DNA from: Cytophagales bacterium
Lineage (GTDB): Bacteria; Bacteroidota; Bacteroidia; Cytophagales; VRUD01
DNA: 51,578 nt
Direction: 5' to 3'
Assembly: GCA_019456305.1 (NCBI GenBank)
Contig: VRUD01000022.1
Coordinates: 1-51,578 of the forward strand
The translations under genes were made by a program, and so were the position numbers. This document shows positions 1 through 8,212 of the stretch, in pieces. Each line of letters opens with the position of its first letter. Within the stretch, counting starts at the first letter, position 1. The notes beneath the pieces are model-generated. The model was not told the DNA's origin and did no database searches. It saw only the letters and a program-made list of their open reading frames with translations.

Positions 1-444
1 AAAAAAATGTAGTTGATAATCAAACAATTACAACTTTGCGTCTTTGTGTCTTTGCGGTTAAATTTTTATTTTTTGACTTTTTGGAGTGGACTCAATAGTT
101 GAAAAGTTTAAAAAGTTAACCGTAAATCATGGATATGACATTCTGTCATAATTAGATTATAATATACTAAAAATCAGCTATTTATACTAATTTAGATAAA
201 CATTTAGTTTAAATAAAAAGTAAATTGGCTATCATCGGATGACTGGATGATTATGATAGGAGGGGTCGTCCGATGAATAAGCTGGAGAAACTACCTACCC
301 ATTCATCGGATGACGCCAAACCTCATCCCAGCCAGTCATCCGATGATGGCTTATTTTATAATCATAAATCTTTAACCATAATTCTTCAATCGTAATTGGC
401 ACTTCAGCCCATACATTCGTCATTTGTACTTCGTCATTCGTAAT
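1..444. repeat. Intergenic region with nested inverted repeats
   Basis: No gene is visible here. Positions 34-57 hold three tandem octamers of the type CTTTGCGT. Positions 228-246 and 332-350 are 19-bp inverted arms with one mismatch, and inside them 265-278 pairs with 301-314, also with one mismatch. All four carry the core ATCCGATGA or its complement. A partial second copy of this family lies near 38180-38230. Positions 419-446 are four heptamers (GTCATTT, GTACTTC, GTCATTC, GTAATTC) that run into the stop codon of the next gene. The region could form a large cruciform or act as a terminator; no function is shown. Confidence 0.6.
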
Positions 445-2397
445 TCAAAAAGCGTATCCTGCCATAAACCCTGCACGGATAGGAATGGTAATACTATTTT
501 CACCAACAAAGTTTTCAAACAATTCATCATAATATTGGTCATCCGTATAGTTTTTGTTGAAGATACTATAGCCGAGCCCTATTCCTAAAAATACATCCAT
601 CGTAAAACCTGGTTTTGTATAATCTTTCATAAATCGTTCTCCAAATATTAAAGAGAGTTCATAACGGCTTTCGTTAATAGTTGCTGTTAATGGAGGCGGT
701 ATTTCTGAATTGGTAGAATCCATAATATTGAAATTAAGATCAATGGATGTAAATCTAAATTCCCAGGCGGAGTATCTCATAAAAGTGTGCCGGGGTTTAT
801 TGTAAAACTTCTGCTTCAGATCAATAGAAATTCCTTTTTTGTATATCTCATTTTCTGATAAATTTTTCAAGTTTCTCAGAAAAGGGTTCCGGTAGAGTGT
901 GAATTTAATTTCATACCCCAAACGCCCCTGAATATAATATTCAAACGAAAACGGGATATGGCCTGTAAGCGTAGATGCAAGCCGGAATTTATCAATAACA
1001 GAGACAGCAGGGGCAAACGGATTGGTACTTAGAATTACGGTGCTGTATTCATTGGACCTGGCAACAAAATAATTCATCCATTTATGTTTATTGCGAGCCG
1101 GTGATGGGTTATAGGTGGGAGGCGAAGCAATCCCTTCATTTGTAGCACTGTCTCCTTTATCAGGAGATTGCTTCGCTCCATCCCCCAAATTCTTCTCCTG
1201 GCTCGCAATGCCACGTCTTTTTTCTTTGTAGTAATATGTTTTATAATATCCTGCAAGGCCACCCTCATCAAGGTATAATTTCCATAATCCAACTCTTTTT
1301 CCATTTTGCAGGAAACCCTCCATTTTAATATTACCATTCTGATAGAAACCGGTATAAGGCCCCTTACTTTCTTTATATAAACATTTACCTTCCAAAGCGC
1401 CAGTTTCATAATAATATTTCCAGATGCTGTCGTTTTCCCCGTTTTTTACAAATCCTTCTATTTTCAACTTTCCACTCTCATAATATTCGTTATATTGACC
1501 AGTCCCCTCTCTAAAAGTACCGCTGGCTTTAAACCCTCCGTTATTATAAAACAATTTCCAGTCACCATCTTTTTGCTCGTTTCTATGATTTCCTTCAGCG
1601 CTTAAATTTCCGTTATCATAATAATATTTCCACGCTCCCTTTTTTATTCCTTCCGAATAGTTGCCTTCACTTGCCAATGCACCATTTGAGTGATAGAATT
1701 TCCAGTATCCATGCTTTAACCCTTCTTTTTCGACTCCTTCTGCACGGATCGGGCCATTTTCATAATAGTATTTCCATAAGCTATCGCTTTTACCATTTAC
1801 TATCAGCCCTTCCATCTTAATTTGACCTGACAAATAATACTCTTTATATATTCCCTTCCCTTCTACAAATAATGCCTGAGCCATCAGGGTTCCATCTTCA
1901 TAATAATAATCCCAATGGCCATGCTTTTTACCATTCAAGAAATTGCCGTTTTTCTTCAAATCTCCATTTTCATAATAAAATTTCCATTCACGTTCACGGA
2001 TACCATTGTCAAAGGTACCTTGCATTGACAACTTGCCATTTTCATAATAGTATTTCCAAACCCCTTGGTTTTTATCTTTCAAAATTTCTCCCTGCATCTT
2101 TAATCTTCCGCTTTCATAGTAATATTTCCATAAATCTATAGCAAAGCCATTGCTATAGTTTCCTTTAGATTTTATATTCTGATTTTGGTGATATGAAGTG
2201 TAAAGCCCGTCTAACAGGATGTTTGATAGGTGGTTTAAGACATGGTATTCTTCTTTTCTTAATTTTTTTTCATCATCATACCAGATTTCAATTTTTACTG
2301 ATTGAGAATAACTATATGAACAAATAGATAAGAGAATTAATATAGAAAGCAATAGAAATGCATAGGTTGCTATGGTTTGATGGTTACTTGGCTGCAT
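445..2397 (-). CDS. MORN-repeat (YwqK-like) protein with C-terminal outer-membrane beta-barrel
   Basis: The 650-residue product starts with a hydrophobic signal sequence (about residues 10-31, ending SYSYSQ). Residues about 60-390 are some 14 repeats with the signature WKYYYENGxLxxxG, matching the MORN_2/YwqK-antitoxin-like repeat family. Residues about 437-650 contain alternating polar and hydrophobic strands and end in an aromatic residue (GYAF), as expected for an outer-membrane beta-barrel. The N-terminal repeats would then lie in the periplasm or at the surface. The two parts are joined by a linker (about 397-435) encoded by a palindromic repeat that appears to have inserted in frame. 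No partner or substrate can be assigned. It appears to be transcribed alone; the neighbouring dioxygenase gene is on the same strand but has its own start 38 bp upstream. Confidence 0.75.
   Translation of the reverse strand: MQPSNHQTIATYAFLLLSILILLSICSYSYSQSVKIEIWYDDEKKLRKEEYHVLNHLSNILLDGLYTSYHQNQNIKSKGNYSNGFAIDLWKYYYESGRLKMQGEILKDKNQGVWKYYYENGKLSMQGTFDNGIREREWKFYYENGDLKKNGNFLNGKKHGHWDYYYEDGTLMAQALFVEGKGIYKEYYLSGQIKMEGLIVNGKSDSLWKYYYENGPIRAEGVEKEGLKHGYWKFYHSNGALASEGNYSEGIKKGAWKYYYDNGNLSAEGNHRNEQKDGDWKLFYNNGGFKASGTFREGTGQYNEYYESGKLKIEGFVKNGENDSIWKYYYETGALEGKCLYKESKGPYTGFYQNGNIKMEGFLQNGKRVGLWKLYLDEGGLAGYYKTYYYKEKRRGIASQEKNLGDGAKQSPDKGDSATNEGIASPPTYNPSPARNKHKWMNYFVARSNEYSTVILSTNPFAPAVSVIDKFRLASTLTGHIPFSFEYYIQGRLGYEIKFTLYRNPFLRNLKNLSENEIYKKGISIDLKQKFYNKPRHTFMRYSAWEFRFTSIDLNFNIMDSTNSEIPPPLTATINESRYELSLIFGERFMKDYTKPGFTMDVFLGIGLGYSIFNKNYTDDQYYDELFENFVGENSITIPIRAGFMAGYAF
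1091..1208. repeat. Palindromic repeat inserted in frame in the MORN-barrel gene
   Basis: Outer arms TTGCGAGCC (1091-1099) and GGCTCGCAA (1200-1208) and inner arms GCGAAGCAATC (1122-1132) and GATTGCTTCGC (1166-1176) form a nested palindrome. The motif of ATTGCGAG followed by GCGAAGCAATC resembles a dispersed intergenic repeat I know from Bacteroidota genomes. Here it is read in frame as a Gly/Ser/Asp/Pro-rich linker between the MORN repeats and the barrel. Confidence 0.6.
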
Positions 2398-2434
2398 GGT
2401 TTCATGGATTCTTACCGACTCTGCTTACTGCCTG

Positions 2435-3451
2435 CTAAAGACTGCTACTGCTAATTGTCATCTTTCCCCAGCTTTTCAGCTCTTCCTCTGTCCACAAGTC
2501 TGGAAAAAAAACAATTTTTTGAAAACGGGGCGGCAGGTATTTTTGCCAGTTTGTTCCGCCAGTAGCTGCGATGACATCTGGTTTTTGGTCCAAATACCTG
2601 ACAGCAGATTTATAATGAACCAAAGACCAATTGATATTTGCATTCATATCTAATTGACGCAATGCTTTAATTAAATCTTTGTTCTTTTGGTCCTTCTTAG
2701 GTAAAGTTTTATACTTAGCCCATAAATTTATATTTTTATATTCTTTTGCCAGCTTTATAAGCCGGTTGGAATATTTTTTTTCGAAATTCAACAAGGTTAA
2801 GGTTTTCTTACCACTGGCCAGCTCGGAGGAGCCCTTCTTCCAATATCTGTGGATGAACAATTCTTCAATAGAAATAGCTGATCTTGTTTCAAATTTTTCC
2901 CTGACTTTTGGATCAACCAACCTGATAAGGTCTGTTGAACAAATCTCGATCATTCTGTATTGAGCTGACTGAAAACCGCTCGCAGGTAATAATGCCATTC
3001 TGAATTTTAAAAATTGATCTTTTTCCATTCCGTTGATCATAATTTCAAATGACCGTGTTAAGTTTTCAAAATATTTATTGATACGGTTGACTCTTTCAAT
3101 GAAAAAATCAACAGGCAGTTTATTGCCCCAACCCTCATCCTGTCCGGAGGATTTAACATTTTTTTTGTTATGTGCGATTTGATCAATTTCATGAAGTATG
3201 AGCTTAAAGTATAGTTCGGTGATCTGGTGATATATGATAAAAACTATTTCATCAGGAAAATCCGTCTGAGGATTTTGCAGGGTTAGCAAAGTATCAAGAT
3301 GAATATATTCCCAGTATTTCAGAAAATTGGAATAAAGCAGACCGTCCAGGTAGGAGGTCATATCCTGCCCCATTACCTCATATTTTTGAGCTAATTTTTT
3401 TAGCAGCTCTTTATTTTTGTTGTCGGATTTAGATTTATTTCTATTTTTCAT
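2435..3451 (-). CDS. Tryptophan 2,3-dioxygenase family protein
   Basis: Heme-dependent oxidation of L-tryptophan to N-formylkynurenine, the first step of the kynurenine pathway, is the expected reaction. Family motifs are in order: YLxLDxLLxLQ-like segment (YIHLDTLLTLQ), FIIYHQITELYFKLILHEI with the substrate-side histidine, FRMALLPASGFQSAQYRMIEI with the conserved arginine, and near the C-terminus HYKSAVRYLD with the candidate heme-ligand histidine followed by ATGGTNWQKYLPPRFQ. Length (about 338 residues) is somewhat longer than the compact bacterial enzymes of about 280-300. I prefer the start at 3451 (MKNRNKSK); the in-frame ATG at 3475 lies in a repeat remnant. It is divergent from the glutaryl-CoA dehydrogenase gene, which acts later in tryptophan and lysine breakdown. 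Confidence 0.85.
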   Translation of the reverse strand: MKNRNKSKSDNKNKELLKKLAQKYEVMGQDMTSYLDGLLYSNFLKYWEYIHLDTLLTLQNPQTDFPDEIVFIIYHQITELYFKLILHEIDQIAHNKKNVKSSGQDEGWGNKLPVDFFIERVNRINKYFENLTRSFEIMINGMEKDQFLKFRMALLPASGFQSAQYRMIEICSTDLIRLVDPKVREKFETRSAISIEELFIHRYWKKGSSELASGKKTLTLLNFEKKYSNRLIKLAKEYKNINLWAKYKTLPKKDQKNKDLIKALRQLDMNANINWSLVHYKSAVRYLDQKPDVIAATGGTNWQKYLPPRFQKIVFFPDLWTEEELKSWGKMTISSSSL

Positions 3452-3707
3452 TTTTCTTTTGCCACTAAGTACCAAGGCACATATGAATCACAAAGATAAT
3501 TTTAACCACAGATTACATAGATTTTTTTAAAAAAACTTTGTGTCTTCGCGTCTTTGTGGCAAGGTTTTTTTAAATCAATTTACGAAGTTATGTTAATTTA
3601 CGTAAATTTGGGGATTAATCTGAAAATTAACAAAAAATGAACTAAGTTTTTAACTTCTAAAAGATAAATATCTCAAGAAAACCTGAGAATTGTAAATAAA
3701 GAATACT
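3452..3707. other. Divergent intergenic region between dioxygenase and dehydrogenase genes
   Basis: This 256-bp region must hold the promoters of both flanking genes. It contains a degenerate copy of the CTTTGCGT-type octamer repeat at about 3536-3563. A TAAATTTG at 3603-3610 fits the Bacteroidota -7 box reading toward the plus-strand gene, but I see no TTG at the proper distance upstream, so I do not call a promoter. Confidence 0.4.
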
Positions 3708-4886
3708 ATGCCAATAGATAAATTCAAAGCCCCGGACTTTTATCAATTAGACGACCTGCTAACCGAAGAGCAGAAGCTCATCAGAAGCGCTATCAGGGAG
3801 TTTGTAAATAAAGAGATCTCTCCGATCATAGAAGATTGTTGCCAGAAAGCGGAGTTTCCCGTACAAATTGTAAAGAAATTTGGCAAGATCGGGGCTTTTG
3901 GCCCCACGATACCGGCTAAATATGGAGGCGGAGGATTAGATCATATCTCCTATGGATTGATCATGCAGGAATTAGAACGGGGGGATTCGGGTATGCGCTC
4001 TACTGCCTCTGTGCAGGGTTCTCTTGTAATGTTCCCTATTTTTACTTTTGGTGATGAAGAACAGAAAAAGAAGTATCTGCCTAAACTTGCATCCGGGGAT
4101 CTGTTCGGTTGTTTCGGATTGACAGAGCCTGATCATGGTTCTGACCCTGCAGGGATGGTTACCAATTTCAAAGACAAGGGAGATCACTATTTACTGAACG
4201 GAGCAAAAATGTGGATATCTAATTCGCCTTATGCTGATATTGCCATTGTATGGGCTAAAAATGAAGAAGGAAGGATCAAAGGGCTGATCGTTGAGAAAGG
4301 AATAGAAGGCTATTCTGCACCTGTGACACATAACAAATGGTCATTAAGGGCAAGCTCTACGGGTGAACTGGTGTTTGACAATGTAAAGGTGCCAAAGGAA
4401 AATTTATTGCCCAATGCTGATGGTTTGGCCGCCCCACTCAAATGTCTTGACTCGGCAAGATACGGCATTGCCTGGGGAGTAGTTGGAGCAGCTATGGATT
4501 GCTATGATACGGCCAGGAGATATTCGCTGGAAAGAATTCAATTTGACCGGCCTATTGCGTCTTTTCAACTCATACAAAAAAAGCTTGCTGACATGCTTAC
4601 TGAGATCACCAAAGCCCAATTGTTAGCATGGCGATTAGGTGTTTTAAAAAATGAGGGTAAAGCAACCTCCGTACAGGTTTCTATGGCTAAGCGTAACAAT
4701 GTAGAGATAGCGTTAAATATTGCAAGAGAAGCAAGGCAAATACTCGGGGGTATGGGCATTACGGGAGAATTCCCTATCATGAGGCATATAATGAACTTAG
4801 AAACGGTGATCACTTACGAGGGAACCCATGAGATCCATACGCTTATTTTGGGGAATGAAATTACAGGGATCCAGGCGTTTAAATAA
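3708..4886 (+). CDS. gcdH: Glutaryl-CoA dehydrogenase (acyl-CoA dehydrogenase family)
   Basis: FAD enzyme that oxidatively decarboxylates glutaryl-CoA to crotonyl-CoA in lysine and tryptophan catabolism. The 392-residue protein has the full acyl-CoA dehydrogenase fold. Family-specific signs are ERGDSGMRSTASVQGSLVM, in which Arg97 matches the glutarate-binding arginine of human GCDH, GCFGLTEPDHGSDP in the middle domain, SLRASSTGE, and the C-terminal TYEGTHEIH in which Glu371 is the expected catalytic base. The C-terminus (ITGIQAF) is also typical of this subfamily rather than of short-chain dehydrogenases. It is divergent from the tryptophan dioxygenase gene. The electron acceptor is presumably ETF, not encoded here. 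Confidence 0.88.
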   Translation: MPIDKFKAPDFYQLDDLLTEEQKLIRSAIREFVNKEISPIIEDCCQKAEFPVQIVKKFGKIGAFGPTIPAKYGGGGLDHISYGLIMQELERGDSGMRSTASVQGSLVMFPIFTFGDEEQKKKYLPKLASGDLFGCFGLTEPDHGSDPAGMVTNFKDKGDHYLLNGAKMWISNSPYADIAIVWAKNEEGRIKGLIVEKGIEGYSAPVTHNKWSLRASSTGELVFDNVKVPKENLLPNADGLAAPLKCLDSARYGIAWGVVGAAMDCYDTARRYSLERIQFDRPIASFQLIQKKLADMLTEITKAQLLAWRLGVLKNEGKATSVQVSMAKRNNVEIALNIAREARQILGGMGITGEFPIMRHIMNLETVITYEGTHEIHTLILGNEITGIQAFK

Positions 4887-5322
4887 AAAGTTGGCAATTG
4901 GCAGTTGGCAGTTGGCAATTAGCAAGGAATATTAGTAATAAGTCCATAGTCATTGGTTATTTGCCCTCCCCTACCCCTATAGCTACCCGTGTCATTAGTC
5001 TTTAGGTCATTCGTCATAGTCATAGTCATTCGTCACTCGTCATTTGCCCTGTAGAAGTAGCTGTTTTATTATATATTGTCCCAAATACGGGACCATATAC
5101 CCTGTTATCGGCAAGTGAACTTTTTGGGTACAATAAAGAATTTGGGTTTTTTATTTGAAAAAGTTTATCTAATTTTGACACTAAACAAATTTGAAAAAGT
5201 TTGTAGAATTTTATTGTCTTTGTGTAGAAGGAAAAAGACGTATAAGGCAAACCCGTACACTATTTGCTTGCAAAGCGTTGGTACAAATACTAAAAAAATA
5301 AGAAAACTTAAAAATTATAATC
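4887..5322. repeat. Intergenic region with heptamer tandem repeats
   Basis: No gene is supported. Positions 4891-4925 are five phased heptamers (TTGGCAA, TTGGCAG, TTGGCAG, TTGGCAA, TTAGCAA). Positions about 5001-5046 contain imperfect GTCATTC-type units of 6-7 bp. GTCCC and GGGAC form a small inverted repeat near 5079-5094. GTTATCGGC at 5104-5112 resembles GTTATCTGC at 6526-6534 downstream of the next gene, which could mark the two ends of a cassette. Confidence 0.55.
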
Positions 5323-6327
5323 ATGGACGAATTAATAAAAAAGACAATCAATAAAGTACAGAAAAACAGAGACCTTTACGAAAAAGGAAAAGCGGAATTT
5401 GCTGTTAGAGACCATCTTATAAACCCGATACTAAAACAGTTAGGGTGGGACACATCCGACCCTGATTTTGTAATTCCTAATTATCGGACGGGAGAGAATG
5501 ACGAACCTGACTATACATTATTAAAAGATGGACAAGTTGTAACATATATTGAAGCAAAAAAACTTACTCCAAATTTAATTGAACACATTGGACAATTAGC
5601 AAGATATTGTACAAATCAGGGAATTGAATACGGAATATTAACCGATGGTATTAGGTGGATACTTTTAAAATCATTTGAAAAGGGAAAAACTATACATGAA
5701 AGAATAATCTGGAAAATAGATTTAGAAGATTACAAAAAAGAAGATATAATAGCAAAATTAAACACTATATCTTATCAAAACTTTGACGACCTAAAAGAGC
5801 TCACAAGGAAATTAGAAGTAAAAGATGACATTTGGGAAAGTATCATAAATAACCCATTAGCAATAGAAAATACAATAATTGAAATTATGCAAAAAGAAAT
5901 GCATAAAACGGATTGTGAATTTGAACATTCAGAAATTAAAGAATATGTTTCACGAAAATTAAAAGGAATTAACAAATTATTTGATGTCTCGACAGAAATT
6001 GACAAAGAAGAAGACACAACTTTTTTATTAAAAACAGAATCTTCAAGTCAGAAAAAGAAAGCATGGTCATTTGAAACGTGTATCAAACGCCTCAATAACC
6101 AAAACACCCTAATATATAAACTTTATCATTACATCAAGGACAAGAAAACAGTATCAAGAGAACGACTTGAAAAATTTATTACAACTGAATGCCGAAAATC
6201 AAATGGAGAATTTTATTCATTATCAGGAACTGTCAACAGAAGTATAGAATCTTTGGAACATTATAAATACATCATAAGAGAAGATTGGATAAGTGGAAAA
6301 TGGAATCAAATACGGATATTAAAATAA
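5323..6327 (+). CDS. Lone HsdR N-terminal-type nuclease domain protein
   Basis: The 334-residue protein has a PD-(D/E)xK nuclease core like that at the N-terminus of type I restriction R subunits (HSDR_N): Glu25 in KAEFAVRDHLINPIL, Asp63 in EPDYTLL, and Glu77/Lys79 in YIEAKK, followed by LARYCTNQGIEYGILTDG. It lacks the helicase domains of a true HsdR, which is about 1000 residues, and no HsdM or HsdS lies nearby. The C-terminal 80 residues (about 255-334) form a separate alpha/beta domain I do not recognise. It is probably a standalone DNA-cleaving or defence protein. It is flanked on the 3' side by an attC-like palindrome, so it may be a gene-cassette passenger. The start ATG follows an A-rich stretch with no clear Shine-Dalgarno, which is normal for the phylum. 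Confidence 0.72.
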   Translation: MDELIKKTINKVQKNRDLYEKGKAEFAVRDHLINPILKQLGWDTSDPDFVIPNYRTGENDEPDYTLLKDGQVVTYIEAKKLTPNLIEHIGQLARYCTNQGIEYGILTDGIRWILLKSFEKGKTIHERIIWKIDLEDYKKEDIIAKLNTISYQNFDDLKELTRKLEVKDDIWESIINNPLAIENTIIEIMQKEMHKTDCEFEHSEIKEYVSRKLKGINKLFDVSTEIDKEEDTTFLLKTESSSQKKKAWSFETCIKRLNNQNTLIYKLYHYIKDKKTVSRERLEKFITTECRKSNGEFYSLSGTVNRSIESLEHYKYIIREDWISGKWNQIRILK

Positions 6328-6402
6328 CAATATTTAAACAAATTAAAATAGACGAGCCGGAACAAATTAATACTCGGTGGAAAGAAAAAAGTTCACCTGC
6401 CC

Positions 6403-6530
6403 ATAACAGCGCATATATTTCATTGCGGTTGACGAGAATATTCATACCTTAGCACTATCAATAATCGTTAGGTTTCGGAGACGGAGACGTAGTTCTTGAA
6501 CCGCAACGAAACATATGCGCGTCCCGTTAT
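6403..6530. repeat. attC-like imperfect palindrome downstream of the nuclease gene
   Basis: Arms 6409-6430 and 6499-6520 are 22-bp inverted repeats with two mismatches. They are bounded by ATAAC (6403-6407) on the left and GTTAT (6526-6530) on the right, enclosing a 68-nt loop. Overall length about 128 bp, the outer AAC/GTT boxes and the position just after a stop codon are as in integron attC sites. The terminal boxes do not fit the RYYYAAC/GTTRRRY consensus fully, so this is tentative. Confidence 0.4.
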
Positions 6531-6579
6531 CTGCTTGTGGCGGGCTGAGCTGATCATTTTCATCAAATTTATTTTTACC

Positions 6580-6609
6580 TTTGATTTTTGGAAATTTTTT
6601 GTATTTTTG
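6580..6609 (+). promoter_or_regulatory. Predicted promoter of the rpsF operon
   Basis: TTTG at 6580-6583 and TATTTTTG at 6602-6609, separated by 18 nt, fit the Bacteroidota -33/-7 consensus (TTTG ... TAnnTTTG). The start codon of rpsF lies about 135 nt further on, leaving a leader long enough for autoregulation by S6:S18, though I cannot confirm that RNA motif. Confidence 0.5.
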
Positions 6610-6706
6610 GAACGATCAAAAATTTAATATACAGTAATGTATATATTACAACAAAAAAGATGTAACTTGCGGGCTGTTATTTTTTATTTGAAATTTCATT
6701 ATTTTA

Positions 6707-6722
6707 TAGAGACAAGTCTCTA
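6707..6722 (+). repeat. Small hairpin in the rpsF leader
   Basis: TAGAGAC (6707-6713) and GTCTCTA (6716-6722) form a 7-bp stem with a 2-nt loop, 22 nt before the GTG start. The same TAGAGACG/CGTCTCTA core forms the long hairpin at 37562-37604, so it may be a dispersed repeat rather than a dedicated regulator. Confidence 0.45.
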
Positions 6723-6744
6723 CAAAAAACCAACTTAATTAACT

Positions 6745-7227
6745 GTGGATTTAAAAGACTACGAAACCGTATTTATTTTATCCCCTGTTCTATCTGAAAA
6801 TCAGTTGAAAGACGCCATTGGTAAATACAAAAAAACTATCAAAGACAATGGCGCTGACATTATTCATGAAGAAAACTGGGGGATGAAAAAGCTTGCTTAT
6901 CCGATACAACATAAATCAACCGGCTTTTATCAGCTTTTTCAGTATAAAGCGCCTTCTAAAATCGTATCTACCCTGGCTATTGAATTCAGGCGGGATGATA
7001 AAATATTGAGATTCCAGACTGTTTCACTCGATAAATACGCATTGGAATTCAACGAAAAAAGAAAAAAAGGATTGTTAAAATCTCAAAAAGAAGCCGCTGC
7101 AAATAAAGAACCTGACAAAACCCCGAAGGAAACGGGACAGGTAAAGCCGGAGGGGAAAAAAACCCCGGTACCCACGAAAGAGGTAAAAGAAACCGTTAAA
7201 AAACCCGAAACTATAAATTCTAATTAA
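6745..7227 (+). CDS. rpsF: 30S ribosomal protein S6
   Basis: S6 binds S18 and 16S rRNA in the platform of the small subunit. The first about 100 residues are a clear S6 fold (YETVFILSPVLSENQL, WGMKKLAYPI, GFYQLFQYKA, EFRRDDKILRFQTV). Residues about 110-160 are a Lys/Glu/Pro-rich, presumably disordered tail, longer than in E. coli S6 trimmed forms. The only in-frame start is GTG at 6745, because a stop lies 9 nt upstream. It is followed 25 nt later by rpsR and then rplI, the usual order. Confidence 0.93.
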   Translation: MDLKDYETVFILSPVLSENQLKDAIGKYKKTIKDNGADIIHEENWGMKKLAYPIQHKSTGFYQLFQYKAPSKIVSTLAIEFRRDDKILRFQTVSLDKYALEFNEKRKKGLLKSQKEAAANKEPDKTPKETGQVKPEGKKTPVPTKEVKETVKKPETINSN

Positions 7228-7252
7228 ACTATAAAAAAAGGAAATAATTACT

Positions 7253-7504
7253 ATGGCTTTAATGAACGAACCCATTCATCAAAATGAAAAAAGGAAAAAG
7301 TATTGCCGTTTTAAGAAGTATCGTATCAGGTATATTGATTATAAAGACCCGGGATTCCTTTTAAGATTTATTAATGAACAGGGAAAAATTCTTCCCAGAA
7401 GGTTGACTGGTACAAGCGTCAAATACCAAAGAAAGCTGGCTGTTGCTATTAAAAGAGCCAGGCATCTTTCACTGCTGCCTTATCTGGCTGATGAGCTTAA
7501 ATAA
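7253..7504 (+). CDS. rpsR: 30S ribosomal protein S18
   Basis: 83 residues with the typical [38 protein letters not shown] and [20 protein letters not shown] segments. It pairs with S6 in the 30S platform. It lies 25 nt after rpsF and is surely cotranscribed with it. Confidence 0.95.
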   Translation: MALMNEPIHQNEKRKKYCRFKKYRIRYIDYKDPGFLLRFINEQGKILPRRLTGTSVKYQRKLAVAIKRARHLSLLPYLADELK

Positions 7505-7732
7505 TAAATACCTAAGCTGGCGTAGCCAGAACCAAACAAGTTATTAATCAACAGTCATCAGTCGGCAGTCAGCAACATTGGCGACTGTGGACTGCCGACT
7601 GTGGACTTGTTTCAGAATGTATAAAAATATTTTGCCAAAAAGTGTCAAGATTTAAGAATTTAGTTACTAATTTTGTCATTGGTTGGGTGGTTGGTTGGTC
7701 ATAGTTAATTAGTTTTTAGTTTTGGTTTTATT
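7505..7732. repeat. rpsR-rplI spacer with inverted repeats
   Basis: The 228-bp spacer is unusually long for this operon. AGTCGGCAGTC (7560-7570) and GACTGCCGACT (7590-7600) form a perfect 11-bp stem with a 19-nt loop. A smaller CTGGC/GCCAG hairpin lies at 7517-7529. The spacer probably holds an inserted repeat; it could attenuate transcription into rplI. Confidence 0.55.
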
Positions 7733-8176
7733 ATGGAAGTAATACTAAAAGAAGATATAAAAAGTCTTGGCTACAAAAACGATCTTGTAAAGGTTAAGGG
7801 TGGCTATGGCAGGAATTATTTGATTCCAAATGGTCTGGCAATTATTGCACATGAATCAAATAAAAAAGTACGTGCCGAGAATATAAAACAAGCCGCACAT
7901 ATTGCTGAAAAGATCAAAGATGAAGCTGATGCTTTGGCGAAAGGTATTGGCGAAATTATTCTGGAAATTCCTGCCAAGGTTAGTGAAAGCGGAAAGATTT
8001 TTGGCGCAATTACTACTTTACAAATATCAGACGCACTTAAAGCCCGGGGATTTAATATAGACAGAAAAAAGATCATCTTTGAGGCAAAAATAAAAGAATT
8101 AGGTGTTTACACTGCCGTTTTAGACATACACAAAGAGGTGCAGCATGAGGTGAAATTCAAAGTAATAGCGGATTAA
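7733..8176 (+). CDS. rplI: 50S ribosomal protein L9
   Basis: 147 residues. The N-terminal domain has the family signature (MEVILKEDIKSLGYKNDLVKVKGGYGRNYLIPNGLA), followed by the connecting helix and the C-terminal domain with GKIFGAITTLQISDAL. L9 binds 23S rRNA near the L1 stalk base. It belongs to the rpsF-rpsR-rplI group, although a 228-bp repeat-containing spacer separates it from rpsR. Confidence 0.95.
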   Translation: MEVILKEDIKSLGYKNDLVKVKGGYGRNYLIPNGLAIIAHESNKKVRAENIKQAAHIAEKIKDEADALAKGIGEIILEIPAKVSESGKIFGAITTLQISDALKARGFNIDRKKIIFEAKIKELGVYTAVLDIHKEVQHEVKFKVIAD

Positions 8177-8212
8177 ACAATACGAATAGTATATTAGCAT
8201 TATACGTAACTC

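Noticed and set aside
5076-5354. 92-codon plus-strand ORF overlapping the start of the nuclease gene
   Set aside because: Its composition follows the AT-rich spacer, and it runs into the real gene in another frame.
5323-6327. Full type I restriction-modification system
   Set aside because: No helicase domains, HsdM or HsdS are present in the window.
6610-6744. S6:S18-binding RNA motif in the rpsF leader
   Set aside because: The leader is long enough, but I could not identify the conserved CCG-containing pseudoknot by eye.
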